DNA of 50,730 nt from Clostridium grantii DSM 8605 (GTDB taxonomy: Bacteria > Bacillota > Clostridia > Clostridiales > Clostridiaceae). Below, in pieces: positions 8,102-15,942 of the stretch. A program made the translations under genes and the position numbers. How positions within the stretch are numbered: the stretch's first letter is position 1; every line of letters starts with the position of its first letter. The notes beneath the pieces were generated by a model. The model was not told the DNA's origin and searched no databases. It was given only the letters and a program-made list of their open reading frames with translations. The stretch is taken from positions 1-50,730 of the forward strand of contig NZ_FQXM01000026.1 in NCBI RefSeq assembly GCF_900129965.1. Reading direction: 5' to 3'.

Positions 8102-8144
8102 AAAATCAAGTTTTTAAGTTTATAAAACCTAAAAACTTGATTTT
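8102..8144 (-). terminator. Terminator after the cysteine-rich gene pair
   Basis: A 15-base perfect stem (8102-8116 with 8130-8144) extended by GTTT/AAAC around an ATAA loop. It lies 42 bases beyond the stop of the gene at 8186 and just before the exporter promoter. Confidence 0.8.
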
Positions 8145-8185
8145 AAATATACCTTTTTAATCATTGTAAGCCTTATATTAAATTC

Positions 8186-8656
8186 CTAACAATATTGTGC
8201 AATAATCCTCACTTTAAATTTACGTTCAGCACAAATATTTTTATCCTCAAATGCAAAACAGAACTCTTTACAAACATCTACACAAGAACATCTAGGGCCT
8301 ATAACTTTGAATTTTTTTACTCTAAAACCAAGGATTTTATTGTCCATAGTTAAAATAACTACTCCTAGATTTACATAATTTCCCCCACATAAATCTTTTA
8401 ATTTTAATTTAAGTCTTAAAAGTCTACCTTGACACTCCAAAGTAATTTGCTTATTTACGTCTTTTATAATCTCACAATGCTCAAATTTATCACAGAACTC
8501 ACCTTCACAACATTCATCTCTATCTACTTTTAAATCTTTTTCAAAAGCTTGCTCCGAATTTTTATCTTCTTTAAAATCTTCTTTAGATAAATTGTCAACT
8601 TCAATTTCTGAATCGAATTCACTATTTACATCAATGATTTCATAATCTTCGTTCAT
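8186..8656 (-). CDS. Acidic, cysteine-rich protein, candidate spore-surface protein
   Basis: A 156-residue protein. I choose the ATG at 8656 because GGAGAG lies six bases before it; the ATG at 8662 would be too close. The first 70 residues are strongly acidic (Asp/Glu/Ser). The rest is rich in beta-type residues and in cysteines, about a dozen in all, including the pair CSCVDVCKEFC near residues 120-130 and a final Cys. It has no signal or membrane segment. Cysteine-rich proteins of this kind form disulphide-linked clostridial spore coat or exosporium layers. It lies in the same orientation as the small gene upstream, which has a SigK-type promoter. I do not recognise the family by name. Confidence 0.7.
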   Translation of the reverse strand: MNEDYEIIDVNSEFDSEIEVDNLSKEDFKEDKNSEQAFEKDLKVDRDECCEGEFCDKFEHCEIIKDVNKQITLECQGRLLRLKLKLKDLCGGNYVNLGVVILTMDNKILGFRVKKFKVIGPRCSCVDVCKEFCFAFEDKNICAERKFKVRIIAQYC

Positions 8657-8706
8657 TTCCATCTCTCCATTTTTTTATATTTTGTGTATTAACTGCTAGA
8701 ATTGTT

Positions 8707-8937
8707 CTATATATAGTATTCACATCTACCTCTGTATGTTAAAAAATATTTATATAAGAACAAAACAAATAAGACCAGTAGTACAGAATCTAAAAATTCA
8801 TTAAGTCTTTTATTACAAAGATCGGTTCTCGGCTTGTGCATCCTGATTTTAAACTCTTCTTCTTTTAATGTTTCACAAGAATTAAACTTAACGAATCTCT
8901 CAAATTCTTCGCATGAACAATTTACTTTCTTGCTCAT
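8707..8937 (-). CDS. Small cysteine-containing membrane protein of unknown function
   Basis: 76 residues, starting with ATG after GGGAGAG. The N-terminal half is charged with three Cys (CSCEEFERF and SCETLKEEE). Residues about 49-66 form one hydrophobic segment (SVLLVLFVLFLYKYF), followed by a short tail with one Cys. It is the first gene of a two-gene unit with 8186-8656 and starts 31 bases after a mother-cell-type promoter. Expression late in sporulation and a place in the spore envelope are inferences from this context. No family recognised. Confidence 0.65.
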   Translation of the reverse strand: MSKKVNCSCEEFERFVKFNSCETLKEEEFKIRMHKPRTDLCNKRLNEFLDSVLLVLFVLFLYKYFLTYRGRCEYYI

Positions 8938-8967
8938 ATAAACTCTCCCTTTTAACGTTTGTTACTA

Positions 8968-8995
8968 TATACTATGCATTTTTTCAATAGTGGGT
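8968..8995 (-). promoter_or_regulatory. SigK-type promoter
   Basis: On the reverse strand ACC (8995-8993), 16 bases, then CATAGTATA (8976-8968), matching the mother-cell sigma K pattern AC - N16/17 - CATANNNTA. It directs the small Cys protein and the acidic Cys-rich protein. Confidence 0.65.
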
Positions 8996-9047
8996 AACAA
9001 AATTAATGGTAGTTATGTATTTCTTTTATAGATTCAGTTCACTTAGT

Positions 9048-9075
9048 ACCTTTATTACTTGTTTTGCATATTATA
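9048..9075 (+). promoter_or_regulatory. SigK-type promoter
   Basis: ACC (9048-9050), 16 bases, then CATATTATA (9067-9075): the same motif and spacing as the divergent promoter at 8968-8995. It lies 60 bases upstream of the CsxC-like gene. Confidence 0.65.
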
Positions 9076-9135
9076 TTATTGAAATACAATAAATTTCAAC
9101 CTATCTATATTAGGTTGACATATAGGAGGATATAA

Positions 9136-10023
9136 ATGATTAAAGACGATACAAATCAAAACACAACTGAAAATTTAGATGAAGGTTTATGTACTAGTAG
9201 AATACTAGATTCTAGAACTATGCCTTGCTGTTGCAATAAATCTATGCCCCCTTTTGCAATGACTTGTGCTCCCTTTGTAGCAAAAATTCCTGTGGTTAAA
9301 AAAATATGCTCAGTGAATATTAATGTTAAATCAATTATAAAATTAGAAAGATTTGCTTCAGATATCAAAGATATTGATAAAGAAGTTTGCATAACACAAG
9401 CAACATTATGTCCAATTCATTCACCTTACACACACAGAAGATATGGATGGGTTAAATATCAATTATTCTTAGCTGGATATGTTAAGAAGAATATTCGATA
9501 TTGCAAACCTACCTGTGAACCAGTTGGAAGATGCGGTTGTGTTAGTGGTCAGGTATTATGCACAACTTGCAAAATTCCTTTTGAGTGTTCAACAACTGTA
9601 AAATTGCCTAGGAGCAAAGTATGTGGAAAAAATGAAAGCTACCAGAAAAAATTTGAAACTCTAGGAGAAGATAAACTTTGTAGAGATCCATACGCTTTTC
9701 ATTTGACAAATTACGAGAATTTTGAAGAATTACCTTATTGTGAGCTAGTTCAAGCTGTTATAAATGAATGTGATTTCGTAAAAAACCCTATGGATGATGG
9801 AACTTTTAAGAAGTTAGAAGAAAAAATGGTGGTAAGTGTCACTTTAAGAATTTTACAAAATGAAGAAATGTTTGTAGCACCAGGATTTCAACCCCCTTAT
9901 GGTGGAAAAAATTCTGAATTAGAAGGTTCTGAAGAAAAGAAAGCACCTAAAGAACACGGCTTTGAGAGGGTTAATGACCCCTCATATTTAGATGAGGATG
10001 AGGATGAAGATGAAGATGAATAA
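9136..10023 (+). CDS. Cysteine-rich CsxC/SPOCS-like spore-surface protein
   Basis: A 295-residue protein starting at ATG after AGGAGG, with more than 20 cysteines, including CCC near residue 31-33 and a cluster at about 130-155. The core reads AKIPVVKKICSVNINVKS, IKLERFASDIKDIDKEVCIT and YQLFLAGYVKKNIRY, the pattern I associate with clostridial CsxC-family and DUF3794-related spore proteins. The C-terminus is a run of alternating Asp-Glu encoded by GATGAG/GATGAA repeats (9991-10020), possibly a calcium- or charge-binding tail. It has no signal peptide, as expected for proteins assembled from the mother cell. A SigK-type promoter precedes it and a terminator follows. Family call moderate; location on the spore inferred. 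Confidence 0.75.
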   Translation: MIKDDTNQNTTENLDEGLCTSRILDSRTMPCCCNKSMPPFAMTCAPFVAKIPVVKKICSVNINVKSIIKLERFASDIKDIDKEVCITQATLCPIHSPYTHRRYGWVKYQLFLAGYVKKNIRYCKPTCEPVGRCGCVSGQVLCTTCKIPFECSTTVKLPRSKVCGKNESYQKKFETLGEDKLCRDPYAFHLTNYENFEELPYCELVQAVINECDFVKNPMDDGTFKKLEEKMVVSVTLRILQNEEMFVAPGFQPPYGGKNSELEGSEEKKAPKEHGFERVNDPSYLDEDEDEDEDE

Positions 10024-10050
10024 CTAGGCTTCCTTCTCTCATAAAATCAT

Positions 10051-10080
10051 AAAATAGGCAACTTACGGGTTGCTTATTTT
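10051..10080 (+). terminator. Terminator after the CsxC-like gene
   Basis: AAAATA-G-GCAAC (10051-10062) pairs with GTTGC-T-TATTTT (10069-10080), followed by more Ts. Confidence 0.75.
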
Positions 10081-10083
10081 TAT

Positions 10084-10114
10084 AGTTACATATCACATTT
10101 ATTTGCATAGTATA
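10084..10114 (+). promoter_or_regulatory. SigK-like promoter of the second CsxC-like gene
   Basis: CATAGTATA (10106-10114) matches the SigK -10 motif exactly. The -35 AC lies one base closer (GTTACA, around 10087-10089) than in the two neighbouring copies. The gene start is 32 bases downstream. Confidence 0.55.
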
Positions 10115-10145
10115 ATTATAGAAGAATTTGTAAAGGAGTAATCAT

Positions 10146-10892
10146 ATGTCCACCAAGCATAAACATAGAAGAAGTCAAGGAGAGAACAATGAAAAAATAT
10201 TATTTGATGTAGTAAAGGTGGAAGAAGATACTATTATCAATGAATGTGCTCCTAAAATCCAAGATTCGGATAATAAAAGTAACATTTATGATACTGATTC
10301 TTACGCTGAATTACTTGAAACTCAGATAATTCCACAATGCTTCACTGAGTCTTCAAATGTTGTTTGTAAAGATGGAGAGTTTCTTTGCAAATTACCTGTA
10401 GTTATTGCTAAATGTGATATTTCAATAAACATTCAATCCATAGTGAAATTTTTTCAACCGATTCTTCAAGTGATTAATATTGAAAATAATGTTATCTTAA
10501 ACAATTATAGCTACGAGCGAAAAAGTCACAACTTATTTTTAGATGGTTACGTGCGACAACTAATCCAGTATGCCACTGTAAATAAAATAAAAAAAGAAGT
10601 TATTAATGGTGAAATTAAATACTCTTTGATTTATCTTCCTTTCCAATGCACAAGTAATGCAAAACTTGAGAATTGTTTTGAATCCCAAGAAAAAAGCCAG
10701 GGGGTTTATTGCCAATTAATTTCAAGTAAGGTATTAGAAACTGCTATACAAGAAGATAAAATTGAAATCCAAAATTTTATCGTGGAAGAAAATACATTTG
10801 ATAAAATGAATGAAAAAATTTATGTTTCCCTTCAAATCAATTTAATTCAAGATAAATTTATTTTAATAAACAAAAACCAGCACTCGACATGA
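10146..10892 (+). CDS. CsxC/SPOCS-like protein, divergent paralogue
   Basis: A 248-residue protein starting at ATG after AAAGGAG. Its core (CKLPVVIAKCDISINIQS, IVKFFQPILQVINIENNV and HNLFLDGYVRQLIQYA, then LPFQCTSNAKL) aligns by eye with the gene at 9136, including the KIPFEC/LPFQC block, so the two are probably paralogues. It has far fewer cysteines and lacks the acidic tail. It has its own SigK-like promoter and a terminator overlapping the stop codon. A spore-surface role is inferred from family and promoter. Confidence 0.7.
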   Translation: MSTKHKHRRSQGENNEKILFDVVKVEEDTIINECAPKIQDSDNKSNIYDTDSYAELLETQIIPQCFTESSNVVCKDGEFLCKLPVVIAKCDISINIQSIVKFFQPILQVINIENNVILNNYSYERKSHNLFLDGYVRQLIQYATVNKIKKEVINGEIKYSLIYLPFQCTSNAKLENCFESQEKSQGVYCQLISSKVLETAIQEDKIEIQNFIVEENTFDKMNEKIYVSLQINLIQDKFILINKNQHST

Positions 10893-10909
10893 TTGCTAGT
10901 TTTTGTTTT
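10868..10909 (+). terminator. Terminator of the second CsxC-like gene
   Basis: AAACAAAAAC-C-AGCA pairs with TGCT-A-GTTTTTGTTT. The stem begins inside the last codons of the gene and ends in a T run. Confidence 0.8.
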
Positions 10910-10974
10910 ACTATTCTAATTCTAACATTTTAAATTCCCTTAATAATCTTATCTCACAGGTTTTAATCACCTTA

Positions 10975-12105
10975 TTAGAAATTCTTTATTTCAGCTATAT
11001 CACTATAATCTACGTATAGAACTTGGCCTTTATCTAACTCTATATGACCAGATGAATAACTTTCACCATCAATAGTTAGCAGAATTTTATCAACGTTAAA
11101 GTAGTCTCCTAATGTATTAGTTAGAGCCTGCAAAATAAGACTTTCAGGCTCCGCGCCAGCATTCATTTCCTCAATAAATTTATGGTTTAGATCAATGTAA
11201 ACTATATTTTGATTAGTGTCTACATATAATTTATTTATTTTCGTATTGGTACTCATTAATACTACTCCATTATCAGGTAGGTAGTCTTTATAGTTTTCTA
11301 ATATTTTATCATCAATAGTATCATTTGTGTCAAAATAAACTGGAATTGTTTTATATTTAATCACAAATTTAGTTTCCTCTGAAATTGGATAATAAAATTT
11401 CATAGTTTGAAGCTGCGATTTTTCCTCTATTTTAGCCAGTGATGTAGATATCTCTGAACCATTTGATATAAATATTGATTTTACAAAACCTATATTTTTA
11501 GCATAATATTCTTTAATTTGAAATTCTTCATCTTCTCTAGTCACCTCTATAGCTGAAAAACTTCCATATGGGGTAGATATTTCTTTATCGATTGCGGTTA
11601 TACTTTTTTTCCCTCCATCAGAAGTTTCCCATGTTGTCCCAACGATCAAAGGTTCTTTTAATAAGATTTCTTCTTTATTTCCTTGTGATACTTCACTTAT
11701 AATATTTTGTCTATAATAAAACTCTTCTTTTGAGTTTACTTGTTTGATTTCTGTATCACTTACTTCTACTACTTTTGCTACTACAGTTCCACCATTGCTT
11801 GATCTTAATTGAATCTTATTGTCTTCAATAAAATCAACATAAACTTCTTGAGATGCATACTCATTACCTATCCCTTCATAATACATTCTTTTGTTTTCTA
11901 TAAAAGGATAGTAATCCTCCACTGTAAGGGTTTCTTCAATATTATTTGAGCCATCATCAGTATTATTTTTCTCATTAATGTTATCCGGCAAATCTACAGA
12001 ATTACTACCTTCTTTTTCAGTGTTTTTATTAGCTAAATTAACTTTTCCACAACCAACTAATACTACTAATGCAACTACCAATATACAAATAAGATTTTTT
12101 TTCAT
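10975..12105 (-). CDS. GerMN-domain lipoprotein
   Basis: 376 residues. A signal peptide ends in the lipobox LVGC with the lipidated Cys at residue 19, followed by a low-complexity Asn/Asp/Glu linker to about 60. The middle (about 65-230) reads like a beta-rich domain. The last 130 residues (KTIPVYFDTNDT, NKLYVDTNQNIVYIDLNHKF, ESLILQALTNTLGDYFNV, KILLTIDGE) are a GerMN domain, found in the germination protein GerM and in many surface lipoproteins. It is anchored outside the cytoplasmic membrane. The start is supported by GAGGTGA. A diverged copy of a 55-base dispersed repeat lies directly upstream. A germination or envelope role is likely but not proven. Confidence 0.88.
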   Translation of the reverse strand: MKKNLICILVVALVVLVGCGKVNLANKNTEKEGSNSVDLPDNINEKNNTDDGSNNIEETLTVEDYYPFIENKRMYYEGIGNEYASQEVYVDFIEDNKIQLRSSNGGTVVAKVVEVSDTEIKQVNSKEEFYYRQNIISEVSQGNKEEILLKEPLIVGTTWETSDGGKKSITAIDKEISTPYGSFSAIEVTREDEEFQIKEYYAKNIGFVKSIFISNGSEISTSLAKIEEKSQLQTMKFYYPISEETKFVIKYKTIPVYFDTNDTIDDKILENYKDYLPDNGVVLMSTNTKINKLYVDTNQNIVYIDLNHKFIEEMNAGAEPESLILQALTNTLGDYFNVDKILLTIDGESYSSGHIELDKGQVLYVDYSDIAEIKNF

Positions 12106-12122
12106 AAATTCACCTCAATTTA

Positions 12123-12177
12123 ATGTTTTAAGGAGTTTTGCACACCTATAAATTAATACTTGAATCGTGATACCTCT
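12123..12177 (-). repeat. Copy of a 55-base dispersed repeat
   Basis: Read on the reverse strand, this segment matches 47 of 55 bases, without gaps, of the forward-strand segment 23192-23246. Shared blocks include TATTAATTTATA and CAAAACTCCT. It fills the gap between the PAS-GGDEF stop and the GerMN lipoprotein's ribosome site. The inverted partner arm present at 23.2 kb is absent here. Confidence 0.8.
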
Positions 12178-12179
12178 AT

Positions 12180-13079
12180 TTATCCTATGGTAACTTTATT
12201 CTTACCATTTAATTTACTTTGAGTCATAAGCGTAACCACCCTTTTGGTTATATCTTCTATTGTATCTTTTTCCTTTATCAAAGTTGCACCAATTGAACAA
12301 GTAACACCCATATTATTTTCTTTATTTCTTAAAGATGAATTTTTAACAATAATTCTCATTCTTTCTGCTAAATCCTTTAATGTATTAATATTATTTATTG
12401 AAGGTAAAATTACAATAAATTCATCTCCACTCCATCTACCAACTAAATCATTTCCTCTTGTGGATGCTTTAATACTATTTGAAACCATTTGAAGAACCTG
12501 ATCGCTAATGCACTGTTCAACATTTTCATTTAAAACCCTAAAATTGTCAATGTTCAGCAATACTACTCCAAAAGAAGTATTAAAATGTTTATACTCAGAA
12601 ATTTTTGTTTTCATAGCAGTTTCTAAGTATTTTTTATTTTTTAACGATGTAAGATTATCAAACATTGCTACAGCTTTTAACTTATCTATTTCTTTAATTG
12701 AAATTTCATTGTTTATATTATCTGTAAATACCTCTGTTGCTCCAATAATTTTACCTTCAAGATATAAAGGTGTTGTGCTAACATTCACAGAAACCCTATG
12801 ACCTTCTTTATGATGTAAATATATCAATCTACTCTTACGGGAACCTTCTATAATTGTTTTATGTAAAGGACACCCATTAGAACAAAGTTTATTTCCTTTG
12901 TCGTCAATATGATTTAAAATGTTATCCATACAGTATTTTCCCAATACCTCTTTGGCGGAAAATCCACTAATTCTTTCTGCACCTTTATTCCAAAATGTTA
13001 TTTTTCTTTCATTATCAACGAAATATATACCTTCATTTATATTTTCTAGGTTTTCTTTATAATTACTATAATCATTCAT
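12180..13079 (-). CDS. PAS-GGDEF diguanylate cyclase
   Basis: 299 residues from the ATG at 13079, which follows GGAGGTAGGG; an in-frame ATG at 13109 lacks a ribosome site. An N-terminal PAS domain (about 8-120) contains three cysteines (50, 66 and 70) in a KYC...LCSNGCPL pattern common in anaerobe PAS-GGDEF proteins, perhaps for heme, metal or redox sensing. The GGDEF domain (about 135-299) has the metal ligand in LLNIDNF, active-site SGDEF (217-221) and an RGND inhibitory site exactly five residues before it. It should make cyclic di-GMP from GTP, with product feedback. It has no membrane segment, so sensing is cytoplasmic. Confidence 0.9.
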   Translation of the reverse strand: MNDYSNYKENLENINEGIYFVDNERKITFWNKGAERISGFSAKEVLGKYCMDNILNHIDDKGNKLCSNGCPLHKTIIEGSRKSRLIYLHHKEGHRVSVNVSTTPLYLEGKIIGATEVFTDNINNEISIKEIDKLKAVAMFDNLTSLKNKKYLETAMKTKISEYKHFNTSFGVVLLNIDNFRVLNENVEQCISDQVLQMVSNSIKASTRGNDLVGRWSGDEFIVILPSINNINTLKDLAERMRIIVKNSSLRNKENNMGVTCSIGATLIKEKDTIEDITKRVVTLMTQSKLNGKNKVTIG

Positions 13080-13254
13080 ATATATCCCTACCTCCACTAT
13101 CTTAATCAAAAGTTAATTATATTTTACCACATTTTTTATATTTACATCTATGATTTACCAAGAAAATTACATTGATAACTTTGATACCTTTGAAGAATTT
13201 CATAAAAGTATACCCATAATTATTTTCAATCATATTATAATAAGGGGTGGTTTT

Positions 13255-13524
13255 ATGTTTGATAACAAAATACTACTTTTAACTACACTTATTTATGGTA
13301 TTGTAGAAACTCTTGAAAAATTCGGCTTAAAAAAACAGTTGGCACATCCAATTGCTATCCCTTTAGGCATAATAGGAAGCTTTTTTATACTTCCCTCCAC
13401 TTCTTTATATGAGCATATTATTAATGGTATATATGCAGGATTAATGTCTGTTGGAACATGTGATACTTTATGTAATGTGGTTGATAGAGTTAAAGAGAAA
13501 AATATATCCAAAATGAAAAGCTAA
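13255..13524 (+). CDS. Small two-helix membrane protein (holin-like in shape)
   Basis: 89 residues from the ATG at 13255, which follows GGGGTGG; the frame extends upstream to 13150 without a ribosome site. There are two or three hydrophobic stretches (about 5-18, 30-47, 52-70), the last resembling the IxxGIYAGLMSVG helix of some phage holins, and a Lys-rich tail. No endolysin or phage gene lies nearby, so a lytic role is not supported. It stands alone with its own terminator and I assign no function. Confidence 0.6.
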   Translation: MFDNKILLLTTLIYGIVETLEKFGLKKQLAHPIAIPLGIIGSFFILPSTSLYEHIINGIYAGLMSVGTCDTLCNVVDRVKEKNISKMKS

Positions 13525-13547
13525 GATCCTTTTGACCTTAGCTTTTC
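13515..13547 (+). terminator. Terminator of the small membrane protein gene
   Basis: GAAAAGCTAAG (13515-13525) pairs with CTTAGCTTTTC (13537-13547), followed by TTT. It overlaps the stop codon. Confidence 0.8.
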
Positions 13548-13591
13548 TTTATCACTATATTAATTATATTACCATACAATAGTTATAATTC

Positions 13592-14221
13592 TTATTTTAA
13601 TTGGATTTTATATAAGCCATCTTCTATTTCACGGTAAGCTAAATCTTCATTAATTGATTTAAGAAATGCTTTTATCCAGCTCTCTCTTAAAATATAATAA
13701 TTTTCTACATTTCCACCAACAAAATCCCAATATTGTTTATGAAGACATCTAGTTCTTTTCCATGTTAATTCTGTATTTGATGATTCAATTATTTCATTAA
13801 TTCTATCACAAGGCATTCCTTCAACTACATAATCATTTATAACGTTATAAATTGATTCTAAAGAATTTTTATCTTTATCGTAAGCTTTTCCTTCTCTATT
13901 TCCTTTTAAATTCATAATTTCATTTAAATCATTTATATAATCTTTATTTACTTCTAATATTCTTGTTACTAATGTGGCATATCTATATTCAGCTCTTGAA
14001 ATTTTGTCTTGCAACCATCCATGAATATTTCCAGTATCAATCATATCTTCTAAAGGCTTGTTTTCTAACGGTTCACCAAATTCATCATAAATTTCTTTTT
14101 CCCATTCATCAACCTTTAATCCTTCTTTTTTCGCCCATATCTTTATATCTTTTTCCCCTAATTCGAATAAATTAATTTTGTTGAACAACCAGTAATGTAT
14201 TTGACCTAAATATAAACTCAT
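13592..14221 (-). CDS. Conserved-looking protein of unknown function
   Basis: 209 residues starting at ATG after AGGAGG. The sequence is soluble and mostly helical, rich in Trp, Tyr, Asn and Glu, with distinctive blocks IHYWLFNKI at the start, HGWLQDKISRAEYRYATLV near 75 and CLHKQYWDFVGG near 160. The two HxW motifs and paired Cys (about 138 and 158) could bind a cofactor or metal, but this is only a possibility. I do not recognise the family. It appears monocistronic. Confidence 0.65.
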   Translation of the reverse strand: MSLYLGQIHYWLFNKINLFELGEKDIKIWAKKEGLKVDEWEKEIYDEFGEPLENKPLEDMIDTGNIHGWLQDKISRAEYRYATLVTRILEVNKDYINDLNEIMNLKGNREGKAYDKDKNSLESIYNVINDYVVEGMPCDRINEIIESSNTELTWKRTRCLHKQYWDFVGGNVENYYILRESWIKAFLKSINEDLAYREIEDGLYKIQLK

Positions 14222-14397
14222 AATATTTTCCTCCTAAATTAGATTCATACCATAAGTATGCCCTAATATTTATTTTAAATTTAATTCCCAGTGTTTTGCT
14301 GAGGATTATATAACTATAATATCATACTTTTAAGTAAAAAAGTGTTTCATATGTTACACTTCAATTTTTTTATGAACTATTTAAAAAAATCATATAA

Positions 14398-14435
14398 AAA
14401 ACAGCAATGACAAGTTTCTCATCAATTGCTGTTTT
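14398..14435 (-). terminator. Terminator
   Basis: AAAACAGCAAT (14398-14408) pairs with ATTGCTGTTTT (14425-14435). It lies just after the stop of the gene at 14441-14854. Confidence 0.8.
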
Positions 14436-14440
14436 ACCTT

Positions 14441-14854
14441 TTATTCCACTTGAGTTGCTAGTCTTTTCATAATGTCACGCATTTTAGATTCTTTTAAATC
14501 TTCATGAGCTATAGCTATTATTAATTTAATTGCATTTTCAGATTCATCCCATTTATAAGCTTTTATATCTAGAACTGCTTCCTCTGGAAGTAAATCTTCT
14601 ATTTCTGTTGATATTTCCTCTGCTAAAGAAAGATATTCTTCAAATAATTCATCTTCTGTTAAATCATCCAAATTGCATTCTTCTTCAATTATCATATTTA
14701 AAACTTTTGTGTTAATACTTAAATTGTATGCCAAAATATCATCTCTTTTTGTCCCTTTGCTCATATCTTTGATGATTTTAAATTCTGTGTTTTTTTCAAT
14801 TGTATCTTTTATTTCATTACTATCAACTATATTATTTCCAAATGCTACGTACAT
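14441..14854 (-). CDS. Acidic protein of unknown function
   Basis: 137 residues starting at ATG after AGGAGATGAAG. The middle is strongly acidic (EEECNLDDLTEDELFEEY near 57-75), with no signal or membrane segment. The last third (AIKLIIAIAHEDLKESKMRDIMKRLA) looks like a strand and helix. No recognisable domain. It has its own terminator and probably its own transcript. Confidence 0.6.
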   Translation of the reverse strand: MYVAFGNNIVDSNEIKDTIEKNTEFKIIKDMSKGTKRDDILAYNLSINTKVLNMIIEEECNLDDLTEDELFEEYLSLAEEISTEIEDLLPEEAVLDIKAYKWDESENAIKLIIAIAHEDLKESKMRDIMKRLATQVE

Positions 14855-14932
14855 TTCTTCATCTCCTATGTTTTATTTTATATAAAGATTATACTATTTG
14901 TGAAATTTCATTGTAAAGATATTTTTTAAATA

Positions 14933-15739
14933 CTATTTTTGTTCATAAACTAATTGAATTTCCGATATACATGTGTCAGAATATTTACTGCCTTTATAAA
15001 CATCTAAAATTGTAATTTTTACTCCTATAGCATCATAAGTTTTAGGTAGCTTCAAGTAATAACTGTTTTCAAAATCATCCGGCAATTGAACTGTAAAAGT
15101 ATCTTGCCCTATCAACTCTATTTCTAAAGTTTTAGGTCTATTATTTTCAAAATACAATTTCTCAGTTTTTTTATATCCATTTTCAATTATAATTCCATTC
15201 ACGTCACTTGGCCAATGAAGTTTTATTTCTATCCATTCATCTATACCATTGCCTTCTTTTCCTTCATTCCATGCTGTATCTAATCGAAAATCATTAATAA
15301 AATCCGCATCATATTCTGTTCCATCTTGAACTAAAAAGGAAGAGCAACTGTTAAAATACTCTTTATAAATAGTATATTTTTCTTTATCCTCAGGTAATAA
15401 TTTTAAAACTTTTATCTCATTTTCTTTATTTTCTAAAGTTTCGTCAACTGATTCTATTTGATTTTCCTTAGAATCATCCTCAGTTTTTTTATTACTTTCA
15501 CTAGTGTTTATGTTATCCCTTTGTAAATCATCTTGTAAATTAGTAAATTCTTCAGTATTTTTAGTTAAAAAACTCTTTTTAATGTCTTTATAATTTGTAA
15601 GTAAATATAAACTTAAGATAAGTAAAGGTATTATAAAAATAGCAAAAAATATGAATTTATTTCTTTTTTTATTGTTTCTATGATTAACTCTTCTTTTACT
15701 GGTTCGACTTCTTCTATTTTCGTTTCTTTTATAGTTCAT
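14933..15739 (-). CDS. Membrane-anchored protein with NADase-type glycan-binding domain
   Basis: 268 residues from the ATG at 15739, with GGAGTGA seven bases before it. The in-frame ATG at 15784 has AGGAGG 13 bases away and is the alternative start. A Lys/Arg-rich head (1-28) is followed by one membrane helix (about 29-48), a low-complexity Glu/Asn linker, and an extracytoplasmic beta domain from about 125. That domain carries FRLDTAWNEGKEGNG, WIEIKLHWPS, IIIENGYKKTEKLYFENNRPK and the final KYSDTCISEIQLVY. These are hallmarks of the discoidin-like NADase-type glycan-binding fold found on many clostridial surface proteins. It probably binds wall or environmental glycans. Its gene context gives no partner. 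Confidence 0.82.
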   Translation of the reverse strand: MNYKRNENRRSRTSKRRVNHRNNKKRNKFIFFAIFIIPLLILSLYLLTNYKDIKKSFLTKNTEEFTNLQDDLQRDNINTSESNKKTEDDSKENQIESVDETLENKENEIKVLKLLPEDKEKYTIYKEYFNSCSSFLVQDGTEYDADFINDFRLDTAWNEGKEGNGIDEWIEIKLHWPSDVNGIIIENGYKKTEKLYFENNRPKTLEIELIGQDTFTVQLPDDFENSYYLKLPKTYDAIGVKITILDVYKGSKYSDTCISEIQLVYEQK

Positions 15740-15942
15740 AAAATCACTCCAAACAAAGTTATTTATTTTATTTTCATTCGACATATATTATTGATTTCCT
15801 CCTAAAAACATAAACTTTGTTAAAAGTATTAACTTATATGCAATTAATAATGCAATTCTTATACATATATATTTTTTTTTAGTTTTATATTATAATAAAT
15901 TTGTAAGATTTTTAATAAAATTTAGAATATGAGGTAATAGTT

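Noticed and set aside
13150..13254. Upstream extension of the small membrane protein frame
   Set aside because: No ribosome site at 13150, and the extra residues lack the protein's character; GGGGTGG precedes the ATG at 13255.
13255..13524. Prophage holin
   Set aside because: The helix pattern is holin-like, but no lysin or other phage gene is nearby.
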